Source: Sphingobium sp. AP50 (GTDB lineage Bacteria; Pseudomonadota; Alphaproteobacteria; Sphingomonadales; Sphingomonadaceae). From it: 64,000 nucleotides of DNA. The translations under genes and the position numbers were made by a program. Each line of letters opens with the position of its first letter. The stretch's first letter is position 1. This document shows positions 16,735 through 27,234 of the stretch, piece by piece. A model generated the notes under the pieces. That model worked only from the letters and a program-made list of their open reading frames with translations. It was not told the origin of the DNA and ran no database searches. The stretch covers positions 62,001-126,000 of the forward strand of contig NZ_FNYZ01000003.1 of NCBI RefSeq assembly GCF_900109095.1. Direction: 5' to 3'.

Positions 16735-18954
16735 ATGGGGAAGGGGAATGAGTTGATCGGCACACGCACCCGCTTCATCCTCACCATTTGCGCGGGGTCT
16801 TTCCTGCTCTTTCTGGTCCAGCCGATGATCGCGCGCATGGCGTTGCCGCGTCTGGGCGGTGCGCCGTCGGTGTGGAATTCGGCGATGCTGGTCTATCAGG
16901 CTCTGTTGCTGGCCGGATATGCCTATGCCCATCTGCTGGGCCGCTTTCCCGCGCGGCGGCAGGCGCTGATCCATCTCGGCCTGTTCCTCCTCTCCGCCAT
17001 CTTCCTGCCGATCGGGCTGGCGACATGGCAGCCGCCGCAACAGATGGAGCCGGCTTTATGGGTGCTGTGGCTGCTCGCCGCGTCGATCGGCCCGCTCTTC
17101 TTCGTGGTCGCGGCGCAGGCGCCGCTGCTCCAGCGCTGGTATGCGCTGGCGGAGGGGCGCGATCCCTATCCGCTCTATGCTGCGTCCAATCTGGGTAGCT
17201 TCGCCGGGCTGATCGCCTATCCGCTGCTGGTCGAACCCTTTCTGGCGCTGCGGGCGCAGAGCCTGTTCTGGTCGCTCTGCTATGGTGCGCTCTTCTTCCT
17301 GGTCTATGTCAGCGCGCGGCGATTACCGCCCGATGCGCCGGGGGAAGTCGCCAGTGAAGCGGCCGATACGCCTGCACCGGGGCGGCGGCAGATGCTGCAC
17401 TGGCTGGCGTTGTCGGCCGTGCCTTCCGGCCTGATGCTGGCGACCAGCCTGTATCTGACCACCGATATCGTCACCATGCCGCTGCTCTGGGTGCTGCCGC
17501 TCGGCCTCTATCTGCTCAGCTTCAGCGCCGCCTTCGCCACCCGGCGCGGCGTGGCGGACCTGTGCAGTCTGATCGCGCCCATCATCCTGCTGATCGGCGC
17601 CTGCATCGCCTTTACCGGGACGATCCATTTCCCGGTATTCGTGGCGCTGGGCATATTGGCGGTGCTGTTCGTTGTGTCGACCGCGCTCCATGCCCGCCTT
17701 TATGATCAGCGCCCGGCGGCGGCGCATCTGACCCGTTTCTACCTGCTGCTGTCGGTCGGCGGAATGATCGGCGGGCTGTTCTGCGCACTGATCGCGCCGC
17801 TGATCTTCGACTGGACCTATGAATATCCCGCGCTGCTGGCGGCTGCCGCGCTGCTGCTGCCCGCGCGCGAAGCGACGCTGCGGCTGCCGCGCTTGCTGTG
17901 GGAAAGTCCGGCGCGCCGGGTCTGGCTGGCGACGGCGATGTTGCTGGCGGGGCTGGTTCTGTCGATCATCGGTGGCGGGCTGGTGCCGGGATGGACATCG
18001 CCGCTGATCAAGACGATCTGCTTCACCACCATCATCGCCTTTGGCGTACTGGCGCTGGGTCATCGGTTGCTGGGCGCGGGGATACTCCTCTATCTGATGC
18101 TGTGCCTCAGCGGGTGGGAGAAGCTGTCCCAGTCGGCCAGCGGCATGCTGACGCGCAGCTATTTCGGCGTCTATGGCGTCGCGGACCGGGACGGGAAGGA
18201 ACGCATCCTGTTCCACGGCACCACCCTGCACGGCATCCAGAATCTGACGAAGGGCCGGGAGACCGACCCGACCAGCTACTATGCGCCGCTGTCCGGCGTG
18301 GGGATGGCGCTGGGCCATGCGCCTACGTTGTTCGGCCCACATGCGCGGATCGATGTGGTGGGGCTGGGGGCGGGGACGCTGGCCTGCTATATCCGCCCCG
18401 GCCAGACATGGCGCTTCTACGAGATCGATCCGGCGATGGTCGCCATCGCCCGCAATCCCGCCGATTTCAGCTTCCTATCGCGTTGCCAGCCGCATGCCGA
18501 CATCGTGATCGGCGACGCCCGCATGACGATCGCGCAGCAGCCGGCGGGCGGCGCGGACCTGCTGGTGATCGACGCTTTCTCTTCCGATTCCATCCCCATG
18601 CACCTGCTGACGCGGGAGGCGCTGGATATTTACGGCCGTCGGCTGGCGCGCAATGGCGTGCTGCTGATCCATATTTCCAACCGCTATCTGGACCTGCGGC
18701 CGGTGGTGGCGGGGGATGCGGCGGCGGAGGGATGGCACGCGCGGCTGCGTCATTATGTGCCGGACAAGCGGGATGAGGCCCGCCACTATGCCGCGTCTTT
18801 ATGGGTTGCCCTGTCGCGCGACCCGGCGCAACTGGACCGTCTGGAATATCTGACCCGGCCGCAGGACTGGCAATTGCTGCGCCCGCGCCCCGGCTTTTCC
18901 GCCTGGACCGACGACCATGCCAGCATCCTGCCGGTGCTGAAGATCAGACCATGA
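16735..18954 (+). CDS. Multi-pass membrane protein fused to a spermidine-synthase-like domain
   Basis: 739 aa. Residues about 1-480 hold roughly a dozen hydrophobic helices (FLLFLVQPMIARMALPRLGG is a typical opening of this family). The rest is a Rossmann methyltransferase-type domain: VVGLGAGTLACY (motif I, about 540-551), FYEIDPAMVAIA (acidic loop) and LLVIDAFSSDSIPMHL. Such fusions are annotated as spermidine synthase-like, but no polyamine activity is shown for them. The ATG at 16735 is taken as start; a TTG at 16753 lies 6 nt after GGGAAGGGG and is a credible alternative. It overlaps the carbonic anhydrase gene by 4 nt (ATGA). Confidence 0.82.
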   Translation: MGKGNELIGTRTRFILTICAGSFLLFLVQPMIARMALPRLGGAPSVWNSAMLVYQALLLAGYAYAHLLGRFPARRQALIHLGLFLLSAIFLPIGLATWQPPQQMEPALWVLWLLAASIGPLFFVVAAQAPLLQRWYALAEGRDPYPLYAASNLGSFAGLIAYPLLVEPFLALRAQSLFWSLCYGALFFLVYVSARRLPPDAPGEVASEAADTPAPGRRQMLHWLALSAVPSGLMLATSLYLTTDIVTMPLLWVLPLGLYLLSFSAAFATRRGVADLCSLIAPIILLIGACIAFTGTIHFPVFVALGILAVLFVVSTALHARLYDQRPAAAHLTRFYLLLSVGGMIGGLFCALIAPLIFDWTYEYPALLAAAALLLPAREATLRLPRLLWESPARRVWLATAMLLAGLVLSIIGGGLVPGWTSPLIKTICFTTIIAFGVLALGHRLLGAGILLYLMLCLSGWEKLSQSASGMLTRSYFGVYGVADRDGKERILFHGTTLHGIQNLTKGRETDPTSYYAPLSGVGMALGHAPTLFGPHARIDVVGLGAGTLACYIRPGQTWRFYEIDPAMVAIARNPADFSFLSRCQPHADIVIGDARMTIAQQPAGGADLLVIDAFSSDSIPMHLLTREALDIYGRRLARNGVLLIHISNRYLDLRPVVAGDAAAEGWHARLRHYVPDKRDEARHYAASLWVALSRDPAQLDRLEYLTRPQDWQLLRPRPGFSAWTDDHASILPVLKIRP

Positions 18955-19553
18955 GAGAGGAAGATATATTGTCCGCCCCAGACTATCCAGATGTCAGCAT
19001 CATCCCCTTTGACGGCAAGGCCCCACGCATCCATTCCAGCGCCTTCATCGCGCCGGGATGCCGGATCATCGGCGATGTGGAAATCGGCGAGGATGCCAGC
19101 ATCTGGTATAATTGCGTGATCCGGGGCGATGTGAACAGAGTGCGGATCGGCGCGCGGACCAATGTGCAGGACGGCACGGTCATCCATTGCGACAGCCCCG
19201 GCGACCGCGCCGACGGCCGCCCGGCCGATGGCTGGCCCGCGATCATCGGCGACGATGTGCTGATCGGCCATATGGCGATGATCCATGGTTGCGTGCTGGA
19301 GGACCGGGCATTCGTGGGGCTGGGCGCGATCGTGATGAGCGGCGCGCGGGTGGAAAGCGACGCGATGCTGGCCGCGGGCGCCCTGCTCTCACCGGGGAAG
19401 AGCGTGCTGCACCGCCAGCTATGGGCCGGGCGCCCGGCAAAGTTCATGCGCGACCTGAGCGACGAAGCGCTGATCGACATGCGCGAAGGGGTGGACCATT
19501 ATGTCCACAACGCCAAGGCGCATAAGGGCGCGGTGAAGGCTATGGGGGAGTAG
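18951..19553 (+). CDS. Gamma carbonic anhydrase family protein
   Basis: Trimeric left-handed beta-helix protein of 200 aa built from hexapeptide repeats (IAPGCRIIGDVEIGEDASIW). The three zinc-ligand histidines are His79 (VIHC), His107 and His112 (IGHMAMIHGC), the spacing of the Cam/YrdA family. An insertion of about 15 residues (DSPGDRADGRPADGW) follows the first histidine. The ATG at 18951 overlaps the preceding stop, so translation is probably coupled. True carbonic anhydrase activity is not certain, since many YrdA-like members lack it. Confidence 0.9.
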   Translation: MREEDILSAPDYPDVSIIPFDGKAPRIHSSAFIAPGCRIIGDVEIGEDASIWYNCVIRGDVNRVRIGARTNVQDGTVIHCDSPGDRADGRPADGWPAIIGDDVLIGHMAMIHGCVLEDRAFVGLGAIVMSGARVESDAMLAAGALLSPGKSVLHRQLWAGRPAKFMRDLSDEALIDMREGVDHYVHNAKAHKGAVKAMGE

Positions 19554-19635
19554 GGGGCTGGTTTGGGTGGGTAGGGGAAGGGCGGCGCTGGAGAAAATAT
19601 GTGCTAAAGCTGACAGAGTTGGTTAGCATTATCGC

Positions 19636-20163
19636 ATGATGCACCATCTTTGGCCTTGGTCTCTTGCTCTGCCATTTTTGGTGGTGATGGGAGGTGAAGC
19701 CTATGCCGCCCGCACATCGATTGCAGTGGAGCGGGCGGTGACGCATTGTGTAGGAGGCGTCCAAGAAGTTGATCTGCCCGGGGGTGAAGTTCCATTATCC
19801 CGTCGCGATTTCGTCAAGCCATCACCCAAAAGCCAGTTGCTGCTACGGCGCTTTCTTGGTGGTAGAAAATACCGACCGTTGACACCGGAACTGAGCAAAT
19901 CACTTGGTGTGACCGCCAATGCGGGTCGGCAGTGGAATGCTATGGAGGTCACTGGAGATTACGGCAAAGATGCAAATGAAGCAGAGCGGACTTTTTACAA
20001 TCCGCACGCTTTGGTTGCGTCATTTTTTCCTGCCACGAAGAAACTGGCTGTGGGTGTCTCTCTGCCATTTGTACCAAAATCGCGGTTTTTCTCGTTCATC
20101 GTGCTGATCGATATCCCGAAAGATACGAAGCAAGTCACGATTGATTGCGGTAATTTTAGATGA
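19636..20163 (+). CDS. Hypothetical exported protein
   Basis: 175 aa with a clear signal peptide (MMHHLWPWSLALPFLVV to about residue 25, ending AYA). The mature part has two cysteines (TVHC-like at about 38, and DCGNFR at the C-terminus) that could form a disulphide. I recognise no domain. The gene is poorer in G+C than its neighbours and uses many rare codons, so it may be recently acquired or under weak selection. It stands alone between the carbonic anhydrase gene and a repeat. A TGCTAA/TTAGCA inverted repeat (19602-19628) lies just upstream of the start. Confidence 0.6.
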   Translation: MMHHLWPWSLALPFLVVMGGEAYAARTSIAVERAVTHCVGGVQEVDLPGGEVPLSRRDFVKPSPKSQLLLRRFLGGRKYRPLTPELSKSLGVTANAGRQWNAMEVTGDYGKDANEAERTFYNPHALVASFFPATKKLAVGVSLPFVPKSRFFSFIVLIDIPKDTKQVTIDCGNFR

Positions 20164-20228
20164 CAGCTCAAGGGAGTTTCGTTCGCTAATCTAAATAGCG
20201 AAAAATGGTCGTTAGCCGCTGCATTGCC

Positions 20229-20344
20229 ATTTCGTTATGCTGAACTTGTTTAGCTACGCTAGCCTTTGGCTCAGCATCCATCGCGCCGCCGAATCCATTC
20301 ATCAAGAGGAGGAATGGACCCTTAAACAAGTTCAGGGTGACGAT
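20229..20344. repeat. Dispersed repeat, type E
   Basis: Left arm TTCGTTATGCTGAACTTGTT and right arm AACAAGTTCAGGGTGACGA are inverted copies of each other with a central GCATCCATCGCGCC segment. It resembles a repetitive extragenic element of sphingomonads. Only one copy is in the window, so the dispersed nature is inferred. The rest of 20164-20381 shows nothing else. Confidence 0.55.
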
Positions 20345-20381
20345 AAGGGAGAAGTCTGCCTTGATCGTCAGGCGCCGCCTT

Positions 20382-20903
20382 TCAAGGCTGCGGCAGTCGC
20401 GCCTTCATCGCGTCGATGCGGTCATTCTGCTGGTCGACCAGGGCCAGCGCGGCGCTGCGGGCGGCGTCTATGTCTTCCAGGCCGCCGCGCGCCTTGCCGT
20501 CGGCGATGGCGTTGCTGCGCTCGACATAGAGGGTGTCGAGGCTGGCGAGGGCCGAGACGCTGTCGTTGCGGGCGGTTTCCAGCGCGCTGATCGTCACCTG
20601 CGCGGCGACCCAGGCATCGCTCGACACGGGCGATCCGGATGCCGCGCGCACGGCCTTGTCAGCGGCGGCGGCAGCGGCGTCGAACCCGGCGGCGCCCTTG
20701 TCCGCCTGTGCCACATGGCTGGCGATTTCCTTCGACAGGGCAGCGTCGGCCGGGGCGGGCGCGGGGGGCGGCGCGACTTCGGCGACCGGCGCGCTTTCGA
20801 TCGGCCGCTTGGCCAGCGACGGATAATTTTGCGGCGACCCGGCGCAACCGGACAGGAACAGGGCCAGAGCGGCAAGAAGGCGGCGCGGAGTCATGTGTAT
20901 CAT
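20382..20903 (-). CDS. Putative lipoprotein of unknown function
   Basis: 173 aa with a lipoprotein signal: LLAALALFLSGC puts the lipidated cysteine at about residue 20. A Pro/Ala-rich linker (APPPAPAPADAA) follows, then a mostly helical, alanine-rich C-terminal half that could form a coiled coil (SALETARNDSVSALASLDTL). No catalytic motif is visible. Start at ATG 20903, or MTPRRL at 20894; neither has a strong ribosome binding site. It is monocistronic and flanked by repeats on both sides. Possibly a periplasm-facing membrane-anchored protein; function unknown. Confidence 0.65.
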   Translation of the reverse strand: MIHMTPRRLLAALALFLSGCAGSPQNYPSLAKRPIESAPVAEVAPPPAPAPADAALSKEIASHVAQADKGAAGFDAAAAAADKAVRAASGSPVSSDAWVAAQVTISALETARNDSVSALASLDTLYVERSNAIADGKARGGLEDIDAARSAALALVDQQNDRIDAMKARLPQP

Positions 20904-21013
20904 CTAGGTGGAGGCGAGGGCAGACGCAACCGCCTCAACGCCCTGGTTGATCATAGGCTTCGTTTCTCGAATGCCCGCGAAATGATCGAACGGATTAGAG
21001 TTTTAACCACCGG

Positions 21014-21083
21014 CGTCATTGCGAGGGCAGCGAAGCAATCCATGGTCGCGCCAGTGGTTTGCTTCGCTGCGCTCGCAATGACG
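21014..21083. repeat. Dispersed palindromic repeat, type C (copy 1)
   Basis: CGTCATTGCGAGGGCAGCGA on the left is mirrored by CGCTGCGCTCGCAATGACG on the right, with GCAATCCATGG near the centre. It lies 28 nt beyond the eda stop, where it could form a stable hairpin at the 3' end of the Entner-Doudoroff transcript. A second copy is at 61162. Confidence 0.8.
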
Positions 21084-21111
21084 ATTCAATGTGAAATCAT
21101 TCCGTCCTAGA

Positions 21112-21732
21112 TCAACGCGGCAGGGCGGCGGCTTCGCGGGCGAGCGCTTCGATCTTGGCCGGGTCGATCGGTCCCTTGGGTACGACCCAACTGCCGCCGA
21201 CGCATTTGATGAAGGGCTGGGCCAGCCATTCCGGTGCGCTCTGCGGCGTGATGCCGCCGGTGGGGCAGAAGCGGGCGGTGTGCAACGGCGCGGCCAGCGC
21301 CTTCAAGGCTGGCAGGCCGCCAGACGTTTCGGCCGGGAAGAATTTGAAATGGCTAAGCCCCATGTCCATGCCCCGCATGATGTCGCCCGCCGTGGCGGTA
21401 CCGGGCAGGAAGGGGATGTTGGCCGCGATTGCCGCCTTGCCCAGCGGCTCGGTGAGGCCGGGGCTGACGATGAAGCGCGCGCCTGCTTCCATTGCTGCAT
21501 CAAGCTGCGCGGGGTTCAATACGGTGCCCGCGCCCACAACGGCGCCCTCGACCTTGGCCATTTCGCGGATCACGTCCAGCGCGGCGGGGGTGCGCAGCGT
21601 CACCTCCAGCGCGGGCAGACCTCCGGCGACCAGCGCCTGCGCGATCGGCAGCGCATCTTCGACCCGGTCCACCACCAGCACCGGAATTACCGGCGCCAGT
21701 TCCATCACCTGTTCTACGGTCAGGCTCATCAT
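21112..21732 (-). CDS. eda: KDPG aldolase (Eda)
   Basis: Splits 2-keto-3-deoxy-6-phosphogluconate into pyruvate and glyceraldehyde-3-phosphate, the last step of the Entner-Doudoroff pathway. 206 aa class I aldolase, (beta/alpha)8 barrel. Glu43 and Arg47 (ALEVTLRTP) and Schiff-base Lys130 (HFKFFPAE) are in place. The start is ambiguous: GTG 21735, ATG 21732 and ATG 21729 are consecutive codons; GGAGAA upstream favours one of the ATGs. It overlaps or abuts the glk stop, so it is translationally coupled as the last gene of zwf-edd-glk-eda. Confidence 0.95.
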   Translation of the reverse strand: MMSLTVEQVMELAPVIPVLVVDRVEDALPIAQALVAGGLPALEVTLRTPAALDVIREMAKVEGAVVGAGTVLNPAQLDAAMEAGARFIVSPGLTEPLGKAAIAANIPFLPGTATAGDIMRGMDMGLSHFKFFPAETSGGLPALKALAAPLHTARFCPTGGITPQSAPEWLAQPFIKCVGGSWVVPKGPIDPAKIEALAREAAALPR

Positions 21733-22706
21733 CACTTCTCCCTATAAGCTGCGGCAGCGCCGAACAGCCCGATTTCATCATGGATGGCGCAGCGGATCGG
21801 TACGGTCGCCATCAGGCTTTCGAACCGGCCCTTGGCCTTGAAGCGGGTGTGGAACCCGCTCTGCTTCAAAAAGTCGTGCATGCGCTGGGTCAAGCCGCCG
21901 GCCAGCACCACCGCATGGGGGCCATGCGCCAGCGCCAGATCGCCCGCGACCGATCCGTAGCAGAGGCAGAAACGCTCCAGCGCGCGGCGGGCGAACTCGT
22001 CACTGCCGTCCAGCGCGGCCTGCCATAATTCGGGGTCTTCCATCAGGATGACGCGATCATGGCCGATCGTCGCCAGCGCCTTGTAGATGTAATTGAGGCC
22101 CGGCCCGGACACGATCCGCTCGGTCGACACGCGCAGGAACTTGTCGCGCAGGTAAGAGAGGATTTTCTCCTCGGTCGGGTCCAGCGGGGCGAAGTCCAGA
22201 TGGCCGCCCTCGGTCGCGATGACATGGGGATGACCCTGATCATAGGCGATCATGGCGACGCCAAGGCCCGTGCCGGGGCCAAGGATGGTCACGCCGCCAT
22301 CGCTGGGGAAGGGGCGATCCTCGCCGAACAGCAAAGGCAGATTTTCGGCCGGCAGGCGGGACACGGCATGGGCCACCGCCTCGAAATCATTGACCAGCCG
22401 CACGCTGTCGACATTGATGTCGGCCGCCAGCGTATCGGCGCGGATCACCCAGTTGCTGTTGGTCAACTTGATCACCTCCCGCCCGATGGCAGTGGCGAAG
22501 GCGATGGAGGCGGCGCGGGGCAGGTCGCCGCTGCCCTCCTTCTTCTCATCTTCGGCAAAGGCCGCCCAGCAGGCTTGCAGGCTGGGATAGTCGGCGACCT
22601 TGTACTTGCGCACGGTGCCGAGCGTCGGCACGCCCCGCTCGTCCAGCGAGGCGCGGGCGAAGCGGGCGTTGGTTCCGCCAATATCGGCGGCGATGATGTC
22701 GGTCAT
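21732..22706 (-). CDS. glk: Glucokinase (Glk)
   Basis: Phosphorylates glucose to glucose-6-phosphate with ATP and feeds the Entner-Doudoroff pathway. 324 aa of the bacterial Glk family: phosphate-1 motif ADIGGTNARFA at the N-terminus, ILGPGTGLGVAMI and the hexose site ATEGGHLDFAPLD with the conserved Glu/Asp residues. The ATG at 22706 is chosen because AAGGTG lies 8 nt before it and because upstream in-frame codons run into a dispersed repeat. It is separated from edd by that repeat (22731-22820) but is otherwise part of the operon. Confidence 0.94.
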   Translation of the reverse strand: MTDIIAADIGGTNARFARASLDERGVPTLGTVRKYKVADYPSLQACWAAFAEDEKKEGSGDLPRAASIAFATAIGREVIKLTNSNWVIRADTLAADINVDSVRLVNDFEAVAHAVSRLPAENLPLLFGEDRPFPSDGGVTILGPGTGLGVAMIAYDQGHPHVIATEGGHLDFAPLDPTEEKILSYLRDKFLRVSTERIVSGPGLNYIYKALATIGHDRVILMEDPELWQAALDGSDEFARRALERFCLCYGSVAGDLALAHGPHAVVLAGGLTQRMHDFLKQSGFHTRFKAKGRFESLMATVPIRCAIHDEIGLFGAAAAYREK

Positions 22707-22730
22707 ATTCGGACACCTTGATATAGTGTT

Positions 22731-22820
22731 CGTCATCCCCGCGTAGGCGGGGATCCATCTCCCGCCTTGGCCTCAGTTGCGAGGTTGGGAGATGGGTTCC
22801 CGCCTTCGCGGGAATGACGA
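22731..22820. repeat. Dispersed palindromic repeat, type B (copy 1), inside the edd-glk gap
   Basis: CGTCATCCCCGCGTAGGCGG on the left pairs with CCGCCTTCGCGGGAATGACG on the right; the inner arms ATCCATCTC / GAGATGGGTTCC also pair. The same element occurs at 28885. In the mRNA it would form a long hairpin between edd and glk and could stabilise the upstream message or lower downstream expression. Confidence 0.82.
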
Positions 22821-22831
22821 GGATTAACGGT

Positions 22832-24650
<1,819 letters not shown>

Positions 24651-24658
<8 letters not shown>

Positions 24659-26114
24659 GCCAGCTGGCTCCGTCACGTTCGATAAGGGCAATGGCCGAAG
24701 ACGGACCCCAGTTCCCTGATGAATAGGCGGCGGGCTTCATATTGGCCTCTTTCCACCCGTTGATGATCGAATCGATCCAGGCCCATTGGGCTTCCACCTC
24801 GTCGCGGCGGACGAACAAAGTGGCGTTGCCGGCCAGCAGGTCCAGGATCAATCTTTCATAGGCGATGCGGCGGCGCTGCCCGGCGAAGGCGGCGGTCAGC
24901 GACACATCCAGCGTCACCTCGTCCAGCTTCACCTGCTGCTCCAGCCCCGGTCTTTTGCTCATGATTTGCAGGCGGATATATTCCTCCGGCTGCAAGCGGA
25001 TGACCAATGTGTTCGGCTCCAGCCCCGATCCATGTCCGTCCCGGCCGAAGATGCTGTGGCGCACCGGCTTGAACTGGATCACGATTTCGGACTGACGCTG
25101 CGGCATCCGCTTGCCGGTGCGCAGGTAGAAGGGCACGCCCTGCCAGCGCCAATTGTCGATATAGGCCTTCAGCGCAACGAAAGTCTCCGTGTCGGACGGC
25201 TGGCCCAGTTCATCGGCATAGCCGGTGACGATCTGACCGCTGACCGCGCCGGGGGTATATTGGCCGCGCACGCTGTGGGTCTTGACCGTCTCGTCGGTCA
25301 TCGGGCGCAGCGACCGCAGCGCCTTCACCTTCTCGTCGCGCACCGACGTCGGGTCCATACGGGCGGGCGGCTCCATGGCGATGATCGACAGGATCTGGAG
25401 CATGTGATTCTGCACCATGTCGCGCAGCGCGCCGACCCCGTCATAATAGGAGACGCGGCCTTCCAGCCCGACCGTCTCGCCCACGGTGATCTGCACATGG
25501 TCGATCGCGCTGGCATTCCACAGCGGTTCGAACATCACATTGCCGAAGCGCAGGGCGAGCAGGTTCTGCACCGTTTCCTTGCCCAGATAATGGTCGACGC
25601 GGAAAATCTGGTCCTCGCCGAACAGATGGCCGATGCCGTCATTCACGACCCTGGAGGAGGCCAGATCCTTGCCGATCGGCTTTTCCATCGCGATCCGCGT
25701 GGTCGGCACGATCAGACCGGCGTCGGCCAAGCCCTGCGCGGTCGGCGCGAACAGGGACGGGGGCGTCGACAGATAGACCGACAGGCCACGTTCCAGCCGG
25801 CCATCGATTCGCTCCGCGAGCGCGGCGAACTGATCGGCATTGCCCGCTTCGACCGACTGATACTGGATCATCGCGCCGAAGCTGGCCGCGATATCCGCAT
25901 CATAGCGGTCGGCGGGCAGGAACTGCTTGAGCGCCGCGTCAATCTCCGCGCGGAACGCCTCGTCGCTCATCTCCGACCGGGCCGACCCGATGATCAGGAA
26001 GTCGGCAGGCAGCAGCCCGTCGGACAGGAGATTGTAGAGCGAAGGGAAAATCATCCGGCGCGCCAGATCCCCCGTGGCGCCAAATAACAGAAACGTAGCA
26101 GACGGATCGGTCAA
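24651..26114 (-). CDS. zwf: Glucose-6-phosphate dehydrogenase (Zwf)
   Basis: Oxidises glucose-6-phosphate to 6-phosphogluconolactone, giving NADPH/NADH. 487 aa. Coenzyme-binding GATGDLA (12-18 region), EKPIGKD (144-150) and the active-site RVDHYLGKE (172-180) are all intact. Translation appears to start at a TTG codon (26114), with AAGGA about 8 nt upstream; no ATG lies near the conserved N-terminus. First gene of zwf-edd-glk-eda; its promoter should be in 26115-26261. No HexR-like palindrome was seen there. Confidence 0.95.
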
Positions 26115-26261
26115 AGGATGGTCCTTCTCCGTTATGAATTTATCTATGTCTGCACGAAGCCGCCCTTATAGCGAGCGTGGATCGTTACGCAAGAAGGCTA
26201 TCGTGCATGACTGTGCGCTGCAACATAATGGCGCATTCTGCCAGCATTTCCTTTGCGTCCG

Positions 26262-26696
26262 TTACCGTCGCTTGTCGTGATTATCACTCAGGCCGCGGCG
26301 CCAGTTGAGGATATGGGCACCCGCCAGCAACAGGCTGCCGGTCACGGTCCACAGGGTTTCGGCCAGCACGCTATGTGCCGCCAGCGCGCCGATGGTCATC
26401 AGCGCCAGCCCGGCCATGCCGGTCATCAGCGGCGCCACGCCACCGCGCCGCCGCCCCTGTATCAGCGCGAACAGGCTGGTTGGGATCGCCAGCGCCAGCA
26501 TGATGATATGAAAGGATTCGCCCGGATCGATCCTGCTGGCGAAGGCGGGCAGCAGCGCGAACAGCAGCGGCAGGCCCAGACAATGCAACGTGCAGAGCGA
26601 GGATGCGCACAGCGCGAATCCGTCGAGCCATCGCCCGGCGCTCTTTTGCCCGTTCAGTTGCCCGCACGCCGCGCGCTCCGTTTCGAATCCGCTCAT
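26262..26696 (-). CDS. MerC domain membrane protein
   Basis: 144 aa with four hydrophobic helices. DGFALCASSLCTLHCLGLP at the first helix carries the cysteine-rich pattern of MerC, a family first known for mercuric ion uptake. In many alphaproteobacteria MerC-like genes occur outside mer operons and appear under zinc control; here no merA/merR is nearby and a Zur-like palindrome sits just upstream (26712-26730). I infer a role in metal uptake, possibly zinc. A soluble N-terminal stretch of about 22 residues contains one cysteine (AACGQ). Confidence 0.75.
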   Translation of the reverse strand: MSGFETERAACGQLNGQKSAGRWLDGFALCASSLCTLHCLGLPLLFALLPAFASRIDPGESFHIIMLALAIPTSLFALIQGRRRGGVAPLMTGMAGLALMTIGALAAHSVLAETLWTVTGSLLLAGAHILNWRRGLSDNHDKRR

Positions 26697-26711
26697 TTCG
26701 CCTCATTCGTG

Positions 26712-26730
26712 AATGATATAATATTACATT
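26712..26730 (-). promoter_or_regulatory. Zur-like operator upstream of the MerC gene
   Basis: AT-rich 19-mer that reads on the minus strand AATGTAATATTATATCATT; 14 of 19 positions are symmetric and the AATG/CATT ends are exact. It lies 16-34 nt before the MerC start, where a repressor would block transcription. It resembles Fur-family (Zur) boxes; the assignment is inference. Confidence 0.45.
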
Positions 26731-26853
26731 TAGGGGCAGCATGTGGGCGGCGAGGGCAGGCCTGTCAAGGATGCGGGACCAACTTCCGCGATCCGATCCG
26801 ATTTTCGGCTGGACGCCCGCGTCGGATTTTGCCATTTGGCGCGAACCAGCCGT

Positions 26854-26938
26854 GCGGGTGTGGTGAAACTGGTAGACGCGCCGGACTCAAAATCCGGTTC
26901 CGCAAGGAGTGTCGGTTCGATTCCGACCACCCGCACCA
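26854..26938 (+). tRNA. tRNA-Leu (anticodon CAA)
   Basis: 85-nt tRNA with an encoded CCA. The acceptor arms GCGGGTG and CACCCGC pair perfectly, the D-arm has GGTGAAACTGGTAGACGC, and the anticodon stem CCGGA/TCCGG encloses CTCAAAA with CAA at the anticodon positions. A long variable arm (TTCCGCAAGGAGT), typical of leucine tRNAs, precedes the T-arm GTCGGTTCGATTCCGAC. It decodes UUG. It stands alone, between the MerC gene and a small membrane protein gene. Confidence 0.97.
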
Positions 26939-27003
26939 CTGGCTTCCTCGATAGGAGCGATTGCCCTGTCGCGGACTGCCTGCCGGCCTGCTATGCCAGA
27001 CTC

Positions 27004-27189
27004 ATGAAGCTCCGCCATATATTGCCGCCGGTGCTGTTCGGCCTGCTTTTCCTGACCATCATCAGCGTGGGCGACGCGCTGTTCTGGAGCGTGCCCCATG
27101 CACTCGAAAAGCTGCCGCCGCGCCTGCTGACGGTCGTCGTCCTGACCGCCCTGTGGCTGGTGCATGTCTATAAGCGGATGGTGCGCTGA
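27004..27189 (+). CDS. Small membrane protein of unknown function
   Basis: 61 aa beginning MKLRHILPPVLFG with two hydrophobic helices (about 8-24 and 41-56) joined by a short loop and ending in a basic tail (YKRMVR). I recognise no family. It starts 65 nt beyond tRNA-Leu. The codon use and helix pattern look like a real gene, and it is convergent with the aminotransferase gene. Confidence 0.5.
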   Translation: MKLRHILPPVLFGLLFLTIISVGDALFWSVPHALEKLPPRLLTVVVLTALWLVHVYKRMVR

Positions 27190-27234
27190 TTGGGATAAGC
27201 GGAGCGGGTCAGGAGAAGTCCGCAGTCCCGCTCC

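Noticed and set aside
26262..26696. Mercury resistance operon
   Set aside because: Only a MerC-like gene is present; merR, merT, merP and merA are absent.
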